A program made the translations under genes and the position numbers. 64,000 nt of DNA from Torymus aiolomorphi (lineage: Eukaryota > Arthropoda > Insecta > Hymenoptera > Torymidae), in the NCBI GenBank assembly GCA_036365515.1, contig CM070877.1, positions 68,372,022-68,436,021 on the forward strand, read 5' to 3'. Numbering within the stretch: the stretch's first letter is position 1; every line of letters starts with the position of its first letter. Under the pieces are notes generated by a model that was not told the DNA's origin, searched no databases, and saw only the letters and a program-made list of their open reading frames with translations. This document shows, in pieces, positions 58,406 through 64,000 of this stretch.

Positions 58406-58596
58406 AAGCTGATTCGGACAATAAAAATGACGATACCAAAGATGATGAAGAAGATAATGATGATGATCATGATGATGAGGGTGATATCGAAAGTTGTTTT
58501 CATGATACTGTTAGCGATAAAAATAGTTACAATAATGACGTTGTCAATAGTGAAGGTGAAGATGTCCACGATGAAACGTATGAGCCGAATGTATAA
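58406..58596 (+). CDS. second exon: acidic tail of the same gene
   Basis: After a 77-bp intron (58329-58405, GTAAG to TTATTAG), the frame continues in phase: exon 1 leaves one base and this exon supplies two. The product is extremely acidic (EADSDNKNDDTKDDEEDND and onwards, Asp/Glu/Asn-rich) and ends EPNV at TAA 58594-58596. Tails of this kind occur in nuclear proteins and transposases. Phase agreement and a canonical splice pair make this the best case in the window for a spliced coding sequence. Confidence 0.5.
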
Positions 58597-59280
58597 AAAT
58601 ATCATTTATTAATTATGATGCTATAAAAGCAAAAACAATTAATTTAAACAAATTATATTTACACAAGTAAAGTAATTGATATTTTTTGTATAAAAATCGT
58701 ATTTTTTATATATTTATAAGACTGAAGTTTGTAAGGTCATGCAAGAAGATAGTTCATAAAAAATTATACAAAAAGAACAGGGTATTTGTATGTTTATTGT
58801 TAATTAAGTATTGCAAAAAGCAAAAATAAAAAAACGAAGCCTGTTCAAACTCTTGATTTTTTAGGTATATTAGCTTATTTAGATTTGGTTTTATAGTCCA
58901 TAAAATATTCCTTGAATCCAGTACGCAGTGAAAAGTTAATAATAAAATGAAATAATTAGAAATCAAAGGGTGTTTATTTTCTGAAATTTGGTAATTTTAA
59001 TTATTTTGTTCCTACTGAGGTGTCGAGAAAAATCCAGAGTGTGATCAGGCTCAATTATTTTATTACAGTTTTTTACAACATTTAATTAACAATAAATAAA
59101 CTCATAATCCTGTTAATATTTATAACTTCTTGATTTTATTCCTTATGTGTCTCTGAATACGTAAACAAGTTTTTCGAAATTTATCTTGTTTAGATTAAAG
59201 TTTACAAATATGGTCCAAATCACTCAACTATACAACTTCCTGCTGGTATTGCCTGCTAACTTCAGTCTCATGTAAATCAA
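58597..59280. other. AT-rich non-coding DNA
   Basis: No recognisable feature, except ATTTTTTATA/AATAAAA words after the acidic-tail exon that could serve as polyadenylation signals. Confidence 0.5.
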
Positions 59281-59284
59281 TTTT

Positions 59285-59445
59285 CATCATATCCCGGCCG
59301 AAAGTTCGTCAAAACATGCACGTTTTGCGGCAGGGAAGTTGCATATTACAGTCACGTGTTTTCAGTATATGACGTGACTATAACCTGCGATTTCTCGGCC
59401 GCAAAATGTGCATGTTTTGGCGAACTTTTGAGCCAGGGTATGAAG
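59285..59445. mobile_element. 160-bp foldback MITE
   Basis: CATATCCCGGCCGAAAGTTCG, then CAAAACATGCACGTTTTGCGG at the left pairs with CCGCAAAATGTGCATGTTTTGGCGAAC and the following bases at the right. The arms are about 75 bp and meet near TCAGTATATGACGTG. It is nearly a perfect hairpin. Confidence 0.85.
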
Positions 59446-59640
59446 AAAAATAGTATACGCACGTCGACCGGAAAATAGAATATCATATTCACGTGTCTAC
59501 CGTCCTCGGCTTCACCTCGGACGGCAACCTACACGCGAATGTCCTACTTCCCTGCCTAGGTACGTAATATACTATTATAGTATTATGTTATCAATCATCA
59601 TATACCTGTCCTCTAACCATTATTTGAAAAAGGAAGTTTG
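59446..59640. other. right edge of the insert with a small hairpin
   Basis: It includes CCGTCCTCGGCTTCACCTCGGACGG (59510-59534), a CpG hairpin of the type seen at 17470-17690 and 24290-24410. Confidence 0.45.
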
Positions 59641-61154
59641 AAAGATTTTTCAGCGTCCATGCGAGCTCTGCCTCCATTGCGAGGTCAAGCAATGTCTCGA
59701 TGTCCTCGAAATCATTTCGCCGAATGAGCTGCTGCAATCGCGGTTTCATGTCCGGTGCAGCGTCCCCAGCTTGAAGTCAAGCGTCGGCAGTGGCTCCATC
59801 TTCCGCATCATTGCTTCGAGGCACGTAACATAATCCCGCATGGACTCTTCCGGTCCTTGCGTCCTCAACGCAACCTCGTGCGCCAGCCGTTGCTGTACAC
59901 GGTCCGTCATGCCGCACCATCGCCGTATCCGGCGACAGAATTCTTCCCAGGTGATCCAGCTCATCCTGTTGGATCGCACCCAAGTACCGGCTACACCGAC
60001 GAATAGCTCTGGAATGGCACTCAGTATTTCCCCTTCCGTAAGCTTACCGAGTTCCCATTTTCCTCGACTCGCTCGAGGAAGGTGTCGATGCTTTCGCCAG
60101 GATCGCCGGCGAACTTGAATCCCCATCGGCGCACTACTTGGCCGACATCTCGGAGTCCGCCGCCTGTCGTGCGGTTCAATTCTTCGAACGATCCTGGCAT
60201 CGACCTTCCTCTTGGTTCGCGCCGTATCTCAGAGTCAGTCGAATCAACTAGCTGGCTCTGTGATCTACCCCTCCCCCAGGCGCCACCGAACCCGGTTCGG
60301 CGCGACAGCGGGGTAATCGGTGGCGGCGGCCTCTCATCAACCGGGGGCTGTCGTAGCCCTGAGGTAGGTTGCTGTATCGGGGTCGGCAGCCCTCTTCCGC
60401 CAATGTCTAGCCGAGAGGACAAGTTCCTCATCCGCGTTTCTTCTCGCAGATTCTCTTCATTTTGGCCGGCTGGCGTGATGTCCGTGAACGTCACTCGACG
60501 CATCGCTTCGGTGCTCTCCCGGCGGGTGCTGTTGGCGTTTGGATGCTGAGTTGAGTATGCGGCTAGGATCCGCGTCGACTCTTCGATTTGCCGAATTTTT
60601 TTGTCAACCGCGGCCATGTATACGGCCCAATCGATTGGCACTTGCAGTGTCGTGCCGTCCGCCATTGACATTTCGAACATTGCCGGTCTTTTCTTGGCTG
60701 TGACTCGTTCGCTCTCCTCAGCATCTTAGCTGTTCGTGCCGTTTTGGAACGTCGTTTCATCGTCGCTGTCGACTCTGGTTGCGTTTGCTACCCATTCGCG
60801 ACTGCGCTCGAGGTTTTCCTGGACTACCCCGTCCGTTTTTGAAATCTCGAGCGGATGCAGCTCGTCCGACGTGGAGTTTGCCCACGATATGTCGTGTTCC
60901 GAGCCGGTCGCTCGATCCAGGAACGTGCGGCGAGCATTTGCACGTTCCACCCACGTGGAATGCTCGTCCGCGGTGACTACGTCTTCAAAATCTTCTGGAT
61001 CGTAGTCGCCGACTAACCATTTGCTGATCCGTTCCAATTTCTGGAACGTTCCGCCGTTACCTTTTAGTGCAAGGGCCTGGGTGTATCGCAGCGTCTCGTC
61101 TTCGGTGAGACATCTGCACCAATTATCAATCGCTTTGGCTGCAGACTCTCCCAT
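59640..61154 (-). pseudogene. Gypsy A Gag, broken
   Basis: The ATG at 61154 starts MGESAAKAIDNW; a first segment runs to about 60729 (GGTFQKLERISKWLVGD, ELHPLEISKTDGVV). After a stop, the frame from 60680 has TTLQVPIDWAVYMAAVDKKI, a Pro/Arg-rich middle and the capsid core WGFKFAGDPGESIDTFLERV. A frame change near 60070 leads to LSAIPELFVGVAGTW and SMRDYVTCLEAMM; another near 59750 leads to LQQLIRRNDFEDIETLLDLA, which matches the end of family B Gag. The sequence is then cut by the insert, so any zinc knuckle is lost. Confidence 0.8.
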
Positions 61155-61990
61155 CGTTGCGGTGGTTTACAACAACCTCTCCCGGAGTATACCTGTTCGC
61201 GGCTAAACGAGTACGTTCGCGTCTCGAATGGGCGCACCAAAAATACTACAAAAAAAAATATACAAAGTAATTTTTCTCCTATCAGGTATACTCCGATCAA
61301 GTGCGTGTGTGTGTATATCCCGGTTCGACTCTCAGTTGTGGCTCACAATCTCTCTACCACCGCTGAGAGACGACGAACCGCTTCCTTTTGTCGCTTTTAT
61401 TCTCTTCGGCAAAGATCGCCGAAAAGGAATTAAAAAAAAACGAAAAACCGCCTAAACCCGAAAAAGAAACTAAAAAAAAAGGAAAAAAAAATTTTAATTG
61501 TAAAGTAACGCGCGAAAAGAAACAGGTTATTAGTAGATCTTTCCTTTTTTAATTTTATTTTATTTATCGGTTCTTTATCTCGATTATTTAATTAATATTT
61601 AATTAATTTTAATTAATATTTAATTAATCCCTTAATTCGCTAGTTATTCTATTAACTAACGCGACAAAAGGAAGGGAAAGTGAAAGTTCAACTCTCGTCG
61701 TACCGTCAATATTTACTTTATTCTCAGCTCTCATATGCTGATCTTTTCCCGAACAAGGCAATATTTATTGCTCGCGCACACACACGCTTACACTCGTAGT
61801 TATCGCGCGCTCGCGAAATTTTCGTACGCGGTGCGTCGCGGCTCCGCACCACCCGGTTCTACGATCCGTAGAAAAACCAATTTGATTCAATCAATCTCGA
61901 ATTTTTTTTTTTTTTTTAAACCAAGAGGAATCAAAACTTTCCTAATCTATTTCCCGCACGCTCGTCGGTGGCAGGTATTTGTGTTTCCAT
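61155..61990 (-). other. Gypsy A leader
   Basis: Non-coding sequence between the primer-binding site and gag, AT-rich around 61440-61660 with poly-A and TTAATTAA-type runs. No GCGCATGCGC palindromes like those of family B are seen. Confidence 0.6.
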
Positions 61991-62005
61991 ACGTTAAGGG
62001 CGCCA
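61991..62005 (-). promoter_or_regulatory. Gypsy A primer-binding site
   Basis: On the minus strand TGGCGCCCTTAACGT follows the LTR end CCCCGTTACA after a two-base spacer, exactly as in family B. Confidence 0.75.
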
Positions 62006-62007
62006 GT

Positions 62008-62328
62008 TGTAACGGGGCAGGTGTTGCGCGGTTATTCGCTTCCTCTAAGCGGAATTGCCGATGAACGGCGCAGCAAAGAAGTGGGACACGAGCACTTGCT
62101 CGTGCCAACCCTCGGCGAACTCTCCTCGGCCTCGCCTGCGCGCCGTCGCTCGCCGTCGGCTGCCTTCGTCGGCAGTCGTACCTGCCGGCGTTACAACGCG
62201 CGAATTCACTGTCGCGCTTTCTCTCTCGTGCGTGCTTCCTCGGCTGCTCAGAAACGCGCGATTACTGCGTACTCGCCCCCGCGGAGGCCGGTGGTATTCT
62301 ATACCGCCGCGACACCGACTGGAAAAAG
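62008..62328 (-). repeat. Gypsy A 5' LTR, end part
   Basis: About 320 bp that match 45962-46280 with about 95% identity, ending CCCCGTTACA on the minus strand. The rest of the LTR lies beyond the LINE that begins near 62329, outside the window. Confidence 0.85.
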
Positions 62329-64000
62329 AATAGAATAGAATAGTTTTTATTTGTAAATTACAAAATAATTAAGTTATAGTCTACCATCTCGCATTCGCCC
62401 AGGCTCATGTCTGTGAGACGGGGAAAATCCAATAGGCAAACCACGAGGGATAAATCCTATTAGGAAAACCCGCCTTAGGATGCTTCAAAGTATTGAACAT
62501 AATTAACATTTGTGTACATTATATCGCAATCGTATAATCATCACAAACATAGTCAATGGCAATCGCCAATTCACGAAGTATCACATAATTGGACTTAGTT
62601 ATTCTTCAATCTAGCTGTTACAGATTGAATTCATCACATTGCTTTATTCATACGATGTACGTCAGAAGATTAATCACAAAACGATTTTAGTACTGTTATA
62701 AAAATAGCAGTACACGTCTATATTCTATTTACACATATATACAGTCGACATCGCATGACCTTTGCATCAAGTACTTCCTAAACGCCGCTTTGAATTTACT
62801 CGCCGAGGAAACATTCTTAATATCGCGAGGAATCGAATTCCACAGTCGCGTACCCTGGGACCAGAAAGAATCCAGCCCTACGTCAATTCGTGATGACGGA
62901 ACTATAAGTTCTCTGCAGTGAGTTCTACTCGACGTTCTATCTTGGCACTTTTGAAATAAGGGAGCTAGATACACTGGCTGACCCAAATTTATAACTTTGT
63001 ACATTAAAACCGCTGCAAAATATGCCCTTCTCTCCCTTAAGTCAAGCCACTCTAGCTTATTTCTATATGGGCTGATGTGTTCATCTTTCTTAGCACCACT
63101 TACATATCTCATACATGAATTTTGCAATATTTGCAGTTTCCTTTGAAGTTCACGCGTCACGTCAAGATACACTAGCGAGCAGTAATCTAAATGAGATAAC
63201 ACGAGAGAGCTTGCGAGCTGCTTACGTAAGATCTCGGTGGTGCAGGATCGAAACCGTCTGAGTCCGTATAGGGGTCTGTTAACCTTTCGGCTAACTGCAT
63301 CCACTTGCGCTTTCCACGTTAGTTTCGAGTCCATTACAACACCGAGATTAGTTACAGTGTCGACAAAGGGGACGAAAACGTTGTCCTGAATCTCAATGCC
63401 AGACAAATGCATACCCCGTAGTATGTTAATATTGTGGTTAGATCCAAAAATAATAGCCTTAGTTTTTCTTACATTGAGACTGAGGGCGTTGTCGACGGTC
63501 CATGCCGCCACTGCTCTACCTATAATCGATAAGTGTCGTATCCCTTCATTCAGTTCGTCTATGGTTGTCTGCATGTAAACTTGTAAATCATCTGCATATA
63601 GCAGGTGCCCGACACCACTAGATTGAGAATTATTATTAAAATCCAAAAAAATGTGCTGTAGGTCATTTATATAGAGACTGAACAGAAGGGGTCCCAGAAC
63701 CGAGCCCTGTGGTACGCCGAGATTGGTTGTGAGCCAATCCGAGTCTCCATTTTGCTTCGTAATCACTTTTTGATTACGACCTGTAATATACGACTTTATC
63801 CACAGGACTACCCCCCTGGAAAATCTCATTCTGATCAGTTTATGCAATAATTTAGTTGGCGATATGGTGTCGAACGCCTTGCTGAACTCGAACAATGGGA
63901 GAATGGTAAGTAGTTGTTTTTCGTTGTCTATTCCCGCTCTTATATCCTTCGTCAATTTTAGTAGAGTTGTCTGCGTACTGTGACCTGGTCTAAATCCAGA
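62329..64000 (-). mobile_element. LINE 3' part, runs off the right end
   Basis: On the minus strand, ORF2 is followed by a 390-bp 3' region ending in CTATTCTATTCTATTC. The element is cut by the window edge. Its RT is related to, but clearly different from, the LINE at 46911-52516. Confidence 0.85.
62729..64000 (-). CDS. LINE ORF2 reverse transcriptase, partial
   Basis: Reading from the window edge: SGFRPGHSTQTTLLKLTKD, LPLFEFSKAFDTISP (motif A), NLGVPQGSVLGPLLFSLYIN (motif B), LLYADDLQVYM (YADD, motif C), LSLNVRKTKAIIFG and LVLSHLDYCSLVYLD; it ends at TAA with a C-terminal RLWNSIPRDIKN. There is no internal stop over more than 400 codons. The first catalytic Asp of motif A reads Glu (FEFSKAF in place of FDFSKAF), which should impair catalysis. 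The N-terminal part and endonuclease lie outside the window. Confidence 0.88.
   Translation of the reverse strand, partial: SGFRPGHSTQTTLLKLTKDIRAGIDNEKQLLTILPLFEFSKAFDTISPTKLLHKLIRMRFSRGVVLWIKSYITGRNQKVITKQNGDSDWLTTNLGVPQGSVLGPLLFSLYINDLQHIFLDFNNNSQSSGVGHLLYADDLQVYMQTTIDELNEGIRHLSIIGRAVAAWTVDNALSLNVRKTKAIIFGSNHNINILRGMHLSGIEIQDNVFVPFVDTVTNLGVVMDSKLTWKAQVDAVSRKVNRPLYGLRRFRSCTTEILRKQLASSLVLSHLDYCSLVYLDVTRELQRKLQILQNSCMRYVSGAKKDEHISPYRNKLEWLDLRERRAYFAAVLMYKVINLGQPVYLAPLFQKCQDRTSSRTHCRELIVPSSRIDVGLDSFWSQGTRLWNSIPRDIKNVSSASKFKAAFRKYLMQRSCDVDCIYV

Larger units (their letters stand above)
56244..59640. mobile_element. 3.4-kb foreign insert replacing Gypsy A protease and RT palm
   Basis: Gypsy coding sequence stops near 56243 and Gag resumes near 59640, with AT-rich DNA between. 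The insert contains a 140-bp tandem repeat, two opposed arrays of a 30-bp repeat, a gene-like frame with an intron, and a 160-bp foldback MITE. The missing Gypsy part (zinc knuckle, protease, RT fingers and palm) shows that the change was replacement, or insertion plus deletion. I found no clear target duplication. Confidence 0.6.
45962..64000 (-). mobile_element. Gypsy family A LTR retrotransposon, minus strand, with three inserts
   Basis: The element reads leftward: 5' LTR (62008 to at least 62328), primer-binding site, gag, a foreign insert, pol, a third ORF and the 3' LTR (52965-52517 continued at 46910-45962). The 3' LTR is split by a plus-strand LINE and the 5' LTR by a minus-strand LINE that leaves the window. 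The LTR ends at 45962 and 62008 share about 95% of bases over 300 bp. Zinc knuckle, protease and most RT are replaced by the insert at 56244-59640. Confidence 0.85.

Noticed and set aside
58402..58605. A hydrophobic Ile/Phe-rich minus-strand frame resembling a membrane protein
   Set aside because: It is the complement of the GAT/GAA-rich acidic exon; the sense reading is in phase with the upstream exon.

Overview
The window reads as an insect (arthropod) nuclear genome and consists almost entirely of nested, decayed transposable elements. The evidence is BEL/Pao and Gypsy LTR retrotransposons, endonuclease-bearing LINEs, a Penelope-like element with a GIY-YIG domain, foldback MITEs, a nucleosome-length satellite and one 77-bp spliceosomal intron, all in AT-rich sequence with short GC-rich patches. 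A hymenopteran source is plausible but not demonstrated. I found no confident host gene, rRNA or tRNA.

Layout. 1-1339: a 42-bp tandem repeat, a repeat rich in TGACCTTGA motifs, and a piece of a long-TIR DNA transposon. 1345-9767: an almost complete BEL/Pao element with about 97% identical LTRs and a perfect TATAT target duplication, but a broken pol. 9773-10527: a foldback MITE. 10755-12503: the 3' end and GA-rich LTR of Gypsy family A. 12504-13838: a Penelope RT domain with a mutated catalytic box. 15728-16224: a small GC-rich, coding-like island on the minus strand, possibly viral or another retroposed sequence. 16.3-27.4 kb: AT-rich repeats, including a MITE with a paralogous empty site, hairpin clusters, two copies of an AGGAAGC-bounded element, a DNA transposon with about 350-bp TIRs (20955-22470) and a palindromic MITE. 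27375-31435: a 174-bp satellite with a five-monomer, 867-bp higher-order repeat. 31585-32729: the GIY-YIG half and 3' region of a Penelope element, with a 719-bp MITE (CGTCG duplication) inserted directly behind it. 33.4-37.7 kb: AT-rich sequence with a GC-richer block and short repeats.

The right 26 kb is a stack of insertions. Gypsy family B (plus strand, 37712 to about 45640) has its 5' LTR split by a minus-strand LINE. Gypsy family A (minus strand, from 45962 past the right end) has its 3' LTR split by a 5.6-kb plus-strand LINE and its 5' LTR broken by a second minus-strand LINE that leaves the window. Family A carries an extra ORF after integrase, encoding a coiled coil plus a C2H2 zinc finger, and its integrase ends in an AT-hook. 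The middle of family A (56.2-59.6 kb) is replaced by foreign DNA with opposed arrays of a 30-bp repeat and a gene-like reading frame with a phase-consistent intron and an acidic tail. That insert, the family A third ORF and the GC-rich island at 16 kb are the least explained parts of the window.
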